From contig NZ_JABEZT010000013.1 in the NCBI RefSeq assembly GCF_013149805.1, forward strand, positions 1 to 49,360: 49,360 nucleotides of DNA, given 5' to 3'. Positions 7,583-16,089 of the stretch are shown in pieces (position 1 is the stretch's first letter; every line of letters begins with the position of its first letter). The position numbers and the translations under genes are program-made. The notes below the pieces were generated by a model. It was given only the letters and a program-made list of their open reading frames with translations, had not been told where the DNA came from and made no database searches. The DNA is from Isoptericola chiayiensis. Its GTDB lineage: Bacteria; Actinomycetota; Actinomycetes; Actinomycetales; Cellulomonadaceae.

Positions 7583-8368
7583 TCAGCCGAGGGGGGCGTC
7601 GGCGACCGTGCCGTCGGTGTAGGTGACCTGCGCCGACGTCGCGAACGCCGACTCCCCCGGCGCCCACAGCGCGAACCAGCCGTCCTCGACGGTCGCCTCG
7701 ACGAGCTCGCCGTCCGTGCGAGCCACCGTCACCGCCGCGACCTCGTCCCCGACACGGCCGAACACCGACGTCACCGCGCCCTCCGCGGCGTCCCCGGCGG
7801 ACCAGGAGGCCGTGCCGCTGCCCGCCACCGTCAGGCCCCGCGCGTCCGGGACGGCGACCTCCACCCCGACCGCGTCCGAGGAGTACACGTCCGGCGCCTC
7901 CCCGCCGGAGGTGACGAAACAGTCGCCGACCGCACCGTCCCCCGCGAGCACCACGTAGGTGTAGTCGCCGCGCGCCTCGGCGAGCACAGGTTCCAGGGGG
8001 ACCTCGGTGATCTCCGCCTCCGCACCGTCCCCGGCGATGTCGTGCGCCGCCGTCGGGCACGCGCCCGCCCGCTCGACGGCGTCGGCGGCGTCGACCGCGA
8101 CCGGCACCGCCGTCCACGTGGCGTACGCGGTGGGCGCGCCGAGCGTCGTCGTCAGCGTGACCCCCACCGCGACCGCCGCGACACCGCCCGCCACCGTCCC
8201 GGCGATCGCGGCCGGGTGGGCGGGACGACGCACGGGCCGGTACGCGGCCGGCGCGCGGCGGTCCGCGGCGAGGACGGCCGCGAGCTCCGGGTCGTGCGGG
8301 CTGCCGGGAGCCCGCAACCCGCGGGCCGGGTCGAGGCGCGAGAGCTCGTCCATCAACGGGGATCTCAC
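7583..8368 (-). CDS. Single-pass membrane protein cotranscribed with a sigma factor; possible atypical anti-sigma factor
   Basis: The 261-aa product starts at a GTG that overlaps the sigma factor TGA (GTGA), so the two are cotranscribed. Residues 1-50 are cytoplasmic and Arg/Pro-rich. One membrane helix spans about 53-76 (AAIAGTVAGGVAAVAVGVTL). The remaining ~185 residues should be outside the membrane, are acidic and beta-rich, and contain two Cys (GACPT and GDCFV). There is no HxxxCxxC zinc motif of classical ZAS anti-sigma factors. Position and topology suggest an anti-sigma or signal-sensing partner, but no family is recognised. Confidence 0.65.
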   Translation of the reverse strand: MRSPLMDELSRLDPARGLRAPGSPHDPELAAVLAADRRAPAAYRPVRRPAHPAAIAGTVAGGVAAVAVGVTLTTTLGAPTAYATWTAVPVAVDAADAVERAGACPTAAHDIAGDGAEAEITEVPLEPVLAEARGDYTYVVLAGDGAVGDCFVTSGGEAPDVYSSDAVGVEVAVPDARGLTVAGSGTASWSAGDAAEGAVTSVFGRVGDEVAAVTVARTDGELVEATVEDGWFALWAPGESAFATSAQVTYTDGTVADAPLG

Positions 8369-8901
8369 GGCGCCTCCTGCTGCAGCCGGCGGAGCTTGTC
8401 GGCCGTCCCGCTCGGGACCTCGGAGAACGCCAGCAGCCGCTTGCGGGCCCGGTTGAGCCGCACGGCGAACGTCGACGCGCGGCAGCCCAGCACCTGCGCG
8501 GCCTCGATGTTGGTCAGCCCGTCCCAGGCCACCAGGGCGATGACCTCGCGGTCGGCGTCACCGAGCAGCTCCCAGGCGCGGCGCAGGTCGGTGCGTTCGG
8601 TGACCACCTCGTCGACGCCCTCCGACGCCGTCGCCGGCTCCTGCCCGAGCCGCACCCCGAGCGCACGCCACCGCCCGTGCGTGCGCCCCTGCGTCGCGAG
8701 CACGTTGCGGGCGACGCCGTACAGCCACGGGCGGGCCTCCGTCGGCACCTCGTCCACCCTTCGCCAGGCCACCAGGAACGTCTCCGAGACGACGTCGTCG
8801 ACGTGCTCCGGCTCGGCCCGCCGGGCCACGAACCGCACGACCTCCTCGCGATGGTCGACCCACAGCCGGGTCAGCACCGTCCGCGCCTCGGCGTCGTCCA
8901 C
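8365..8901 (-). CDS. ECF-type RNA polymerase sigma factor (SigE-like)
   Basis: The 178-aa protein from a GTG start has region 2 (VVRFVARRAEPEHVDDVVSE, then RPWLYGVARNVLAT) and region 4 (LLGDADREVIALVAWDGL, with helix-turn-helix NIEAAQVLGCRASTFAVRL). Its length and the absence of regions 1 and 3 fit ECF sigma factors. It should direct a small stress or envelope regulon. The downstream membrane protein is the likely partner. The divergent secreted protein gene shares its upstream region, where a CGGTGT-T-ACACCG dyad is found. Confidence 0.92.
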   Translation of the reverse strand: MDDAEARTVLTRLWVDHREEVVRFVARRAEPEHVDDVVSETFLVAWRRVDEVPTEARPWLYGVARNVLATQGRTHGRWRALGVRLGQEPATASEGVDEVVTERTDLRRAWELLGDADREVIALVAWDGLTNIEAAQVLGCRASTFAVRLNRARKRLLAFSEVPSGTADKLRRLQQEAP

Positions 8902-8947
8902 GCTCGTCCTCTCGGTCCTACACCCTGCTCATTGCCGGCACCCCCGC

Positions 8948-8960
8948 CGGTGTTACACCG
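8948..8960. promoter_or_regulatory. Dyad CGGTGT-T-ACACCG in the sigma/secreted-protein divergent region
   Basis: A perfect 6+1+6 inverted repeat lies 47 bp upstream of the sigma factor start and 14 bp upstream of the -35 of the divergent secreted protein promoter. It could be an operator for a dimeric regulator of either gene. Confidence 0.4.
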
Positions 8961-8973
8961 TAATGGGCCACAG

Positions 8974-9001
8974 TTGCCCCGAACGACCCGATCGCTACGC
9001 T
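8974..9001 (+). promoter_or_regulatory. Putative promoter of the secreted protein gene
   Basis: TTGCCC (8974-8979) and TACGCT (8996-9001) are separated by 16 bp, close to a housekeeping actinobacterial promoter. This leaves about 50 nt of leader before the ATG, with GAGG as ribosome site. Confidence 0.45.
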
Positions 9002-9058
9002 CGGGGGCGACCGTGGACGCCCGCACGCGTCCTCGACGACGACGTGAGGAGCCACTGC

Positions 9059-9841
9059 ATGCGTACGAACCTCGTCAGGAACCTCGTCGCCGGGCTGGGC
9101 GCGAGCGCGCTCGCCCTCGGCGTCGGACTCGTGGCGGTGCCCGCGGCCCAGGCCGACGTCGGCACCCCGGTCGGCCCGGTCGGCGGGTCCGACGGCGGCA
9201 CCGTCACCGACGGCGAACCCGCCGGGAACCTGCCCGGTGTGCCGGAGCCGGGCAGCGCGGAGCGGGTCTGGGTCGAGTGGGCCGCCGCCGAGCGCGCCGA
9301 GGCCGAGGCCACGGACTGGGAGGCGGACGCCGCCGCCCGCGGGTGCGAGCTGCAGGAGGTGACGATCACCGACGAGATGGACGTCGCCTACAACCGGGCC
9401 ATGGGCGCACCGGACGACCTGGCGACCCACCGGGTCGAGATGGTCGAGAGCTGTGACGGGCCGGACGCCTCCGGCGGCATGTCGCTCGAGACGGACCGCG
9501 GAGCGACCACGACTGCGATCGGCTCGGGCTCGGACTGCGACAGCACCAGCGGGCCCGGCACGATCTGCGTCTACAAGTCCAGCGGACGGATCTACGGCTC
9601 GTGGAAGTACCGCGGGTCGGGCAGCGCGTCCGGGTTCCTGCGGATCTACCAGATCCCGACGTCGTCCTCGGGCTGCTACCGGGGCACCACGTGGCTCACG
9701 GGCCCGTCACGCACCTGGTCCAGCGGCATGACGCGCAGCATCTCCAAGACGCGCACGTCCTACTCCGGGTACTCGGCCCACATCTGGAAGAGCGTCTGGC
9801 ACGGCCACACCGACTGGGGCAGCACCTGCTCGAAGCTCTGA
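9059..9841 (+). CDS. Secreted protein of unknown function
   Basis: The 260-aa product starts at ATG with a GTGAGGAG ribosome site. It has a typical signal peptide: MRTNLVRN, hydrophobic LVAGLGASALALGVGLVAV, and cleavage near AAQA-DV (about residue 31). The mature part opens with Gly/Pro-rich sequence, then an acidic Ala/Glu-rich helix (about 75-110), then a Ser/Gly/Tyr/Trp-rich C-terminal half from about 165 with paired Cys (DCDSTS and TICVY, SSGCYRG, STCSKL). The Cys pattern suggests disulfide bonds outside the cell. No known domain is recognised. Divergence from the ECF sigma gene makes it a candidate target of that sigma factor. Confidence 0.75.
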   Translation: MRTNLVRNLVAGLGASALALGVGLVAVPAAQADVGTPVGPVGGSDGGTVTDGEPAGNLPGVPEPGSAERVWVEWAAAERAEAEATDWEADAAARGCELQEVTITDEMDVAYNRAMGAPDDLATHRVEMVESCDGPDASGGMSLETDRGATTTAIGSGSDCDSTSGPGTICVYKSSGRIYGSWKYRGSGSASGFLRIYQIPTSSSGCYRGTTWLTGPSRTWSSGMTRSISKTRTSYSGYSAHIWKSVWHGHTDWGSTCSKL

Positions 9842-9882
9842 GCACCCACGCCCGCCCCCTGCCCCTCCGACCGTGAAGCACC

Positions 9883-10704
9883 TCACAGCACGTGGGAGAG
9901 GAACTCCTGCAGCCGCGGCTCGGAGGGGTTCTCCAGCACGGCGCCGGGCGGCCCCTGCTCGACGACGACGCCGTCGTCCATGAACACGACGTGGTCGGCG
10001 ACCTCACGGGCGAACCCGATCTCGTGGGTGACCACCACCATCGTCATCCCGGACCGCGCCAGGTCCTGCATGACGGTAAGCACCTCGCCGACGAGCTCGG
10101 GATCCAGGGCGGACGTCGGTTCGTCGAACAGCATCAGCTCCGGGTCCATCGCCAGGGCCCGCGCGATGGCGACGCGCTGCTGCTGCCCGCCGGAGAGCTG
10201 CGCCGGGTAGTGGTCGGCGCGGTCGGCGAGCCCGACCCGTTCCAGCAGCTCGGCCGCCCGCCGCCGCGCCGCCGCCTTCGACAGCCCGCGCACCTGCACG
10301 GGCGCCTCGGCGACGTTCTCGAGCGCCGTCATGTGCCCGAACAGGTGGAACCGTTGGAACACCATGCCGATGCGCGACCGCTGCGCGGCGATCCGTCTCG
10401 GGTGCAGACGGTGCAGCACGCCCTTCGCGTCGTGGCGGTAGCCGAGCAGCTCGCCGTCGACGTGCACCGAGCCGGCGGTGATCTCCTCCAGCTCGTTGAG
10501 GCAGCGCAGCAGGGTCGACTTGCCGGACCCCGACGGCCCGAGGACCACCGTCACCGAGCCCTGCGGCACCACCAGGTCGACGCCGCGCAGCACGTGCAGG
10601 GCGCCGGCGCCGTGCCCGAACACCTTGTGGACGCCGCGCGCCTCGACCATCGGCACCTCGGTCGCCGGGGTCGCGTCCGACGTCGGAGCGGTCGTCGCGC
10701 TCAT
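9883..10704 (-). CDS. Polar amino acid ABC transporter ATP-binding protein
   Basis: A 273-aa ATPase with Walker A GPSGSGKS (56-63), signature [14 protein letters not shown], Walker [13 protein letters not shown] and H-loop VVTHE, closest in layout to GlnQ/ArtP-type subunits. The first 18 residues are a Ser/Thr/Pro extension; an internal Met19 is an alternative start. The chosen ATG overlaps the permease TGA (ATGA). It powers the importer encoded by the two genes upstream. Confidence 0.93.
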   Translation of the reverse strand: MSATTAPTSDATPATEVPMVEARGVHKVFGHGAGALHVLRGVDLVVPQGSVTVVLGPSGSGKSTLLRCLNELEEITAGSVHVDGELLGYRHDAKGVLHRLHPRRIAAQRSRIGMVFQRFHLFGHMTALENVAEAPVQVRGLSKAAARRRAAELLERVGLADRADHYPAQLSGGQQQRVAIARALAMDPELMLFDEPTSALDPELVGEVLTVMQDLARSGMTMVVVTHEIGFAREVADHVVFMDDGVVVEQGPPGAVLENPSEPRLQEFLSHVL

Positions 10705-11741
10705 GGGGTCACCTCCGCGAACGGGTCGTCCTTCGTGGTGCCGGCGCCGCGGATCGCGGCCTGCCGGCTCAGTCGTCCGGCGCGCCGGCCGGCCCCGCCC
10801 GTGCTGCCGGTACCGCCGGAGCCCTTCCGTCCCGCACCGCGCCGCGGTCCGGTGGCACCGCCGTCGAACCCGCGCCCGTAGTACCGCTCGATGTAGTACT
10901 GGCCGACCATGAGCACCGAGGTGATGAGCAGGTACCACAGCGCCGCGACGATGAGCAGCGGGATCGGCTGGAACGTGCGGGTGCCGATCGCGGACGTCGC
11001 GTAAGTGATCTCCAGGGTGAACGGCACCGCGACGACCAGCGACGTCGTCTTGAGCATGGAGATCGTCTCGTTGCCGGTGGGCGGCGCGATGACCCGCATC
11101 GCCTGCGGCAGCACGATACGGCGCAGGATCCGCGACTCCTTCATGCCCAGGGCCCGCGCGGCCTCGGCCTGCCCCGGGTCGACCGACCCCAGCCCGGCCC
11201 GCACGATCTCCGCGAGGTAGGCGGCCTCGTTGAGCGCGAGCCCCAGCAGCGCCGCCCAGAACGCCGTGATGACGTCGCGGGTGTCGAACACGAAGAACTC
11301 CGGCCCGAACGGGACGCCGAGGCTCAGACGCGGGTACAGCACCGAGATCAGGCCCCAGAACACGAGCTGGGTGTAGATCGGGGTGCCGCGGAAGAACCAG
11401 ATGTACGCCCAGCTCACCGAGCGCATCACGGGGTTGTCGCTGCGCCGCATGATCGCGAGCAGCACCGCGAGCACGACGGCGATCGCCATCGACCCGAAGG
11501 TCAGCACGAGCGTCCAGCCGACGCCGCGCACCACGTTCACGTCGCGCAGGTACAGCCAGACGGTGTCCCAGCGGAAGTTCGGGTTCGTGACCAGCGCGTG
11601 GAGCACCATCGCGGCGAGCACGAGCACGACGACGGCGGAGACCCACCGGCCCGGCCGGGGCACGGGCCGGGCGTGCAGCGGTTCGGGCAGGTCCGACGAC
11701 CGTGCCCCGGCCCGCGGGGTGTCCGTGGCGTGGCTGGTCAT
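10701..11741 (-). CDS. Polar amino acid ABC transporter permease
   Basis: A 346-aa inner-membrane permease of the His/Glu/Gln/Arg opine family. It has a cytoplasmic Pro/Arg N-terminus, about five membrane helices, and the ATPase-contacting EAA loop EAARALGMK. The last ~60 residues form an unusual Gly/Arg/Ser-rich basic tail rarely found in this family. Only one permease is encoded, so a homodimeric channel is likely. Start and stop overlap its neighbours by 4 bp on both sides, so translation is coupled. Confidence 0.93.
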   Translation of the reverse strand: MTSHATDTPRAGARSSDLPEPLHARPVPRPGRWVSAVVVLVLAAMVLHALVTNPNFRWDTVWLYLRDVNVVRGVGWTLVLTFGSMAIAVVLAVLLAIMRRSDNPVMRSVSWAYIWFFRGTPIYTQLVFWGLISVLYPRLSLGVPFGPEFFVFDTRDVITAFWAALLGLALNEAAYLAEIVRAGLGSVDPGQAEAARALGMKESRILRRIVLPQAMRVIAPPTGNETISMLKTTSLVVAVPFTLEITYATSAIGTRTFQPIPLLIVAALWYLLITSVLMVGQYYIERYYGRGFDGGATGPRRGAGRKGSGGTGSTGGAGRRAGRLSRQAAIRGAGTTKDDPFAEVTP

Positions 11742-12664
11742 CAGACGCCGGGGTCGAGCTCGGCGGTGGCGAGCGCGCCCTCGGCGTTGCCCCAGCCGTC
11801 GAGGATCTCGGTCAGCGTGCCGTCGTCCATGAGCTGCTGCAGCGCGGCCCGGACGGCCTCGGCGAGCGCGTCGTCGCCCTGGGCGACGACGACGCCGTAC
11901 GGGGCGGCGTCGGTGATCTCCCCGAGCGTCTCGATGGAGCCGCCGGCCTGCTCGACGGCGTAGGCCGTCACCGGGGAGTCGGCGTACATGGCCTGCACCT
12001 TGCCGCCGGCGAGGTTGGTGGTGACGTCGGCCTGGGAGTCGTAGGGCAGCACCTCGACGGGCTCGGCGCCGTCGGCCTCGCACGCGGCCGAGGCGTCCTC
12101 GAGGGCGCCCTGCTGGACGGTGCCGGTCTGCACGCCGACGGTGACGCCGCACAGGTTCGCGGCGTCGATCCCGTCCGGGTTCCCGGTGGCGACGGCGAGC
12201 TGGGAGCCGGCGTCGAAGTAGCTGACCATGTGGGCCACCTCGAGGCGCTCGGCGTCGATGGTGAACCCGGAGATCCCGACCTCGTACTTGGTGCCGACGG
12301 CGGGGATGATCGCGTCGAACGTGGACGGCTCCACCTGCGACTCGAGCCCCAGGGTCGCGGCGATCGCGGCGGCGATGTCGACGTCGAACCCGACCGGGGT
12401 GACGCCGTCGGCGGCCACGAACTCGGCGGGCGCGTAGGACAGCTCGGCGCCGACGGTGAGCACGCCGTCCTCGGCGACCTCTGCGGGCACCAGCGCGGCC
12501 AGCTCCGGGTCGGTCTCGATCGCGGCGGCGCTCGGCGCGGCGCTACCGGTGGTGTCCTCGCCGGAGCCGGCGCCGGACCCGAGGTCCTGCGAGGCGGTGG
12601 TGCAGCCGGTCAGCAGGGCGACGACGGCGAGGGCGGACACGGGCAGTGCGGTGCGGGTGCGCAT
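11741..12664 (-). CDS. Amino acid ABC transporter substrate-binding lipoprotein
   Basis: The 307-aa precursor has an N-terminal Arg pair, hydrophobic [10 protein letters not shown] and lipobox LLTGC with Cys21 lipidated after signal peptidase II cleavage. The mature part is a family 3 (GlnH/ArtJ-like) binding protein: [27 protein letters not shown], then [14 protein letters not shown] and Cys pair LCGV / AACEAD. It delivers an amino acid to the permease whose ATG overlaps its TGA. Substrate is not readable from sequence; glutamate, glutamine, arginine or cystine are options. It is the first gene of the three-gene operon. Confidence 0.92.
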   Translation of the reverse strand: MRTRTALPVSALAVVALLTGCTTASQDLGSGAGSGEDTTGSAAPSAAAIETDPELAALVPAEVAEDGVLTVGAELSYAPAEFVAADGVTPVGFDVDIAAAIAATLGLESQVEPSTFDAIIPAVGTKYEVGISGFTIDAERLEVAHMVSYFDAGSQLAVATGNPDGIDAANLCGVTVGVQTGTVQQGALEDASAACEADGAEPVEVLPYDSQADVTTNLAGGKVQAMYADSPVTAYAVEQAGGSIETLGEITDAAPYGVVVAQGDDALAEAVRAALQQLMDDGTLTEILDGWGNAEGALATAELDPGV

Positions 12665-12726
12665 GACGACTCCGAGGGGTTCACGGGGAGGGGCACGCCG
12701 GTACCCGGTCGGGGCTTCTCGGCGTC

Positions 12727-12744
12727 TATGCAGCAGTATGCATA
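12727..12744. promoter_or_regulatory. Inverted repeat TATGCA-N6-TGCATA upstream of the amino acid ABC operon
   Basis: A perfect 6+6+6 dyad, TATGCAGCAGTATGCATA, lies 63 bp upstream of the binding-protein ATG in an AT-richer patch unlike its surroundings. It could be an operator or part of the promoter. The right half extends into an 8-bp palindrome TATGCATA. Confidence 0.5.
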
Positions 12745-12792
12745 TCTATTCGCTGCCGCCCCAAATCCGCGCGGCATGACGTCGGTCACCCC

Positions 12793-12878
12793 CGGCAGCA
12801 CACTGCCGGCGTCGGCACTTCGTCACCAGGTCGGCAGTGCGGGCTGCCGATCTCGGGACGAATTGCCGACGTCGGCAG
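12793..12878. repeat. Cluster of CGGCAG/CTGCCG palindromes downstream of metPS
   Basis: Three consecutive hairpin-forming repeats share one core: CCGGCAG-CACA-CTGCCGG (12793-12810), TCGGCAG-TGCGGG-CTGCCGA (12831-12850) and the perfect palindrome TGCCGACGTCGGCA (12864-12877). A GTCAC word follows at 12822 and 12883. It starts 26 nt past the metS stop and could terminate that operon or be a REP-like array. Confidence 0.65.
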
Positions 12879-12903
12879 CTCGGTCACGTGGTCCGGTCGG
12901 GGT

Positions 12904-13071
12904 CTACGTGTCGTGCTCGATGACGGCCTGGTCCTCGCGGTGGTCGTCCTCACCGCCCGGCGGGAACTCGGTGCGCTCCGGCCGGGAACGCAGGGCGACG
13001 ATCGCCAGGATCAGACCGCCCCAGACCACGACCAGGGCGACGACCATCATGATGATCGCGGTGGTGCTCAT
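12904..13071 (-). CDS. metS: Methionine/alanine importer small subunit MetS
   Basis: A 55-aa protein with one N-terminal membrane helix (TTAIIMMVVALVVVWGGLIL) and a charged cytoplasmic tail. Its size, the MSTTAI start and its position directly after an NSS-family transporter match MetS, the small subunit needed for activity of the sodium-coupled MetPS importer known from Corynebacterium glutamicum. The ATG overlaps the metP TGA (ATGA). The Asp/Glu/His-rich tail is longer than strictly needed and has no known role. Confidence 0.88.
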   Translation of the reverse strand: MSTTAIIMMVVALVVVWGGLILAIVALRSRPERTEFPPGGEDDHREDQAVIEHDT

Positions 13072-14642
13072 CGCGAGGCCTCCTTCCGCACGGCAGGGTC
13101 CTCGACCGGCGGGTACGGCGGCCACGCCCGGTACTCCCGGGGCCCGCGCCAGCGGAACGCCCAGAAGACGAGAGCACCGACCACCAGCAGCGCCACGGTG
13201 CCCCAGCCCGCATACAGCAGATACGTCTCATCGTAGTCGCCGTACGGTTCGTCGATACGGATCATGACGGTCTGCACCAGCATCACCACCAGCATCACCG
13301 GCACGATCGCCCCGACGCACGCGTACCACCACGCCCCGATCTGCGCCGTCGAGACGGCGTTGAGGTGGTACCGCAGCTCGGGTGCCTTGCGGTAGACCCA
13401 CACGACCAGCACGCACATGAGGATCGCGGAGAGCACGATGCCCATGTTGTTGACCCAGTAGTCGACGGTGTCGAGCAGGATCAGCCCCGTGGTGGTGCTG
13501 AAGCCCAGCACCGAGACCGCGCCGAGCACACCGCCCAGCCACAGCACCGCCGTCGTCCGGCTCAGGGCGAACTTCTCCTGCAGCGCCGCCGAGACCACCT
13601 GCAGGATCGAGACCAGCGACGTGAAGCCGGCCATCACCAGCGACCCGAAGAACAACGCCCCGAACAGGGCGCCCGCCGGCATCTCGGACACGATCGCCGG
13701 GAACGTCACGAACGCCAGCCCGACGCCGGCGATCCCCAGCTCGTCCACCGTGGTGCCGGACTCGAGGGCCAGGAACCCCAGGGCCGAGAACACGCCGAGG
13801 CCCGCCAGCATCTCGAACCCGGAGTTCGAGAACGCCACCACGAGCCCGGGGCCGGTCATGTTCGACCGACGCTTGCGGTAGGACGAGTACGTGATCATGA
13901 TGCCGAACGCCACGGACAGCGAGAAGAAGACCTGACCGTAGGCCGCGATCCACACGTCCGGGTCGGCCAGCGCGTCCCACTGCGGCGTGAACAGCGCGTT
14001 CAGGCCGTCCGCCGCCCCGTCGAGGAACAGCGCCCGCACCACCAGCGCGCCGAACGCGATGAGCAGCAGCGGGATGAAGATGACGTTGGCACGCTGCACG
14101 CCCTTGACCACGCCGGCGGCGAGCACCGCGATCACCACGAGCCACACCAGCACCAGCGGGATCAGCACGGCGCCGACGAAGTCGAACGTCAACCACGGGT
14201 CGGCGCCCCCGACGTCGGCGAGCTGCAGGTGCTCGCCGAAGAAGAAGGCCTCCGGGTCGTCACCCCAGTCCAGCCCGAACGAGTACACGAAGAAGCTGGC
14301 CGCCCACGCGACGACCGCCGCGTAGTAGATCGCGATGACGATGCAGATCATCACCTGGAACCAGCCCAGGGTCTCCAGCCAGCCCTTGACGCGGCGGAAC
14401 GCCTGCGGGGCGCCACCGCGGAACCGGTGGCCCAGCGCGTAGTCGAGGAACAGGATCGGGATGCCGGCCGTCAGCAGGGCGATGAGGTAGGGCACCAGGA
14501 AGGCGCCGCCACCGTTCTCGTACGCGACACCGGGGAAACGCCAGATGTTGCCGAGCCCCACGGCCGAACCGATCGCCGACAGGATGAACCCGACCTGTCC
14601 GGTGAACTGCTCCCGCGGGGGGGCTTGATGTTGAGCACTCAC
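13068..14642 (-). CDS. metP: Sodium-dependent methionine/alanine importer MetP (NSS family)
   Basis: A 524-aa neurotransmitter:sodium symporter family protein with about 12 membrane helices. The first helix carries the sodium- and substrate-site motif SAIGSAVGLGNIWRFP, followed by YENGGGAFLVPYL. Further family segments are SLSVAFGIMITYSSYRK and the intracellular loop YRKAPELRYH. The start is GTG with AAAGG about 10 nt upstream. Coupling to metS supports methionine/alanine as substrate; small neutral amino acids remain possible. Confidence 0.9.
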   Translation of the reverse strand: MSAQHQAPPREQFTGQVGFILSAIGSAVGLGNIWRFPGVAYENGGGAFLVPYLIALLTAGIPILFLDYALGHRFRGGAPQAFRRVKGWLETLGWFQVMICIVIAIYYAAVVAWAASFFVYSFGLDWGDDPEAFFFGEHLQLADVGGADPWLTFDFVGAVLIPLVLVWLVVIAVLAAGVVKGVQRANVIFIPLLLIAFGALVVRALFLDGAADGLNALFTPQWDALADPDVWIAAYGQVFFSLSVAFGIMITYSSYRKRRSNMTGPGLVVAFSNSGFEMLAGLGVFSALGFLALESGTTVDELGIAGVGLAFVTFPAIVSEMPAGALFGALFFGSLVMAGFTSLVSILQVVSAALQEKFALSRTTAVLWLGGVLGAVSVLGFSTTTGLILLDTVDYWVNNMGIVLSAILMCVLVVWVYRKAPELRYHLNAVSTAQIGAWWYACVGAIVPVMLVVMLVQTVMIRIDEPYGDYDETYLLYAGWGTVALLVVGALVFWAFRWRGPREYRAWPPYPPVEDPAVRKEASR

Positions 14643-14767
14643 GGGTCACACACCTTTCGTGCTGTCTCGCGCCACGTCAAACCACATCATCGTCCATCCG
14701 CACGTGACGCACACCACTGTGGCACACCTTCGCCCACGTCACGCGGGCTACGGGCACCCGCCACGCC

Positions 14768-14783
14768 AGCCGGGGCCCCGGCT
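14768..14783. terminator. Palindrome AGCCGGGGCCCCGGCT
   Basis: This perfect 16-bp palindrome lies 42 nt past the stop of the minus-strand oxidase gene, in the 183-bp space before metP. It could form a 6-bp stem with a GGCC loop and act as a weak terminator. A ten-base word CCCGGGCGCC is repeated nearby. Nothing else is recognised in this space. Confidence 0.3.
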
Positions 14784-14825
14784 CCCGGGCGCCCACGTCC
14801 GAGCACCGCACGCCCGGGCGCCGCG

Positions 14826-16085
14826 TCACCCGAGCAGACGCCCGAGGTACCCGCCGTGCAGCCGACCGTCCGGGTCGAACCGCTCGGCGAGCGCCCGGAA
14901 GTCGCCGAACCGGGCGTACAGCGCCCCCGCCTCGGCGGGGTCGAGGGCGAACAGCTTGCCCCAGTGCGGACGCGCCCCGAGGGCGAGCAGCGGCTCCTCG
15001 AGGTCGGGCAGGACGCCGGCGACGCCGGGCCCGTCCGGCCGCCAGGTGAAGTGCAGGCCCACGGCGGGGTCCCCGAAGGGGCTCATCCACAGCTCGTCGG
15101 CGGCCACGGTGCGGATCTCGGAGGTCTGCAGCAGGGGAGCCACCCGTGGTGCGAGCGCCCGGACCGCCTCGATCGCCTCGACGGCGCGGTGGCGGGGCAC
15201 GAGGTACTCGCTCTGCAGCTCGGCGCCGGCCGACGGCGTGAACTCGAGGCGGAAGTGGCTCAGGCGCTCGTTCCACGGCCCGGGCGCGCCGAGCTGCGGG
15301 GTGCAGGCTGCGGCGTCCACCCCTGGCAGGGGGTGGACCTCCGATGTGGCCCAGCGCAGGTCGGGCACGGGGTCGGGTCGCGTCCCGCCGTCGTCGGCGT
15401 CCTCGACGACGGACTTGAACCAGACCTGCCGGACGGCGGGCTCGTCCCAGCCGGTGAACAGGCTCACGGAGTAGGCCGCCCCGGTCACGTCGTCGAACCG
15501 GTCGAGGACCGTCTCCCACGGCACGTCGAGCGCGACGTCCTGACGCACCGAGAAGGAGGGCTCGGTGGCCAGCTCGACCCTCGTGACGATCCCGAGCGCC
15601 CCGAGGGACACGACGGTCCCCCCGAACAGCTCGGGGTCGCCGTCGCGGGTGATGCGGCGCAGCTCGCCGCCGGTCGTCATGATCTCGAGGCCGACGACGG
15701 CGCTCGCCAGCGAGGGGTTCGCGTCGCCGGAGCCGTGGGTGGCGGTGGCGACCGCCCCGGCGACGGTGATGTGCGGCAGCGAGGCCAGGTTGCCCAGTGC
15801 GCGACCCTGGAGCTGCAGCGCCCGGGACAGGTCGCCGTAGCGGATGGCCGCGTTGACGGAGACCACGCCGGTCGCCGCGTCGAGGTCGACGGCGGGACGG
15901 CCGTCGTCGAGCCGGTCCACCTGCACGTGCACGCCGGGGGTGTCGGCGAGGTCGTTGAACGAGTGCCGTGACCCCAGCGCCCGCACCGGGCCGGGCGTGT
16001 CCAGCACGTCCGCGAGCTCGTCGAGGGACGTGGGGCGCACGAGCCCGCGCGCCGAGTAGAGGAGGTTGCCGGCCCAGTTCCGCAT
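14826..16085 (-). CDS. FAD-binding alditol oxidase-like protein
   Basis: A 419-aa flavoprotein of the VAO/GMC-independent oxidase family. It begins RNWAGN, a hallmark of alditol (xylitol) oxidases and related aldonolactone oxidases. The PP-loop carries ALGSRHSFNDLAD, where His41 corresponds to the residue covalently bound to FAD in AldO. It continues with TVAGAVATATHGSG and ends with HWGKLFAL and FDPDGRLHGGYL. It should oxidise a sugar alcohol or lactone with release of hydrogen peroxide. It lies 4 nt after the glycosylase-like gene, so the two form an operon. The exact substrate is unknown; xylitol/sorbitol or an arabinonolactone would suit this pentose-rich neighbourhood. Confidence 0.85.
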   Translation of the reverse strand: MRNWAGNLLYSARGLVRPTSLDELADVLDTPGPVRALGSRHSFNDLADTPGVHVQVDRLDDGRPAVDLDAATGVVSVNAAIRYGDLSRALQLQGRALGNLASLPHITVAGAVATATHGSGDANPSLASAVVGLEIMTTGGELRRITRDGDPELFGGTVVSLGALGIVTRVELATEPSFSVRQDVALDVPWETVLDRFDDVTGAAYSVSLFTGWDEPAVRQVWFKSVVEDADDGGTRPDPVPDLRWATSEVHPLPGVDAAACTPQLGAPGPWNERLSHFRLEFTPSAGAELQSEYLVPRHRAVEAIEAVRALAPRVAPLLQTSEIRTVAADELWMSPFGDPAVGLHFTWRPDGPGVAGVLPDLEEPLLALGARPHWGKLFALDPAEAGALYARFGDFRALAERFDPDGRLHGGYLGRLLG

Positions 16086-16089
16086 CCGC

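Noticed and set aside
12610-12777. Short ORF with Cys-Cys (RYAYCCIDAEKP) upstream of and overlapping the amino acid binding-protein gene, possible Cys attenuator leader peptide
   Set aside because: It has no good ribosome site, runs on far into the binding-protein gene in another frame, and lacks the RHVDL-type motif of actinobacterial Cys leader peptides.
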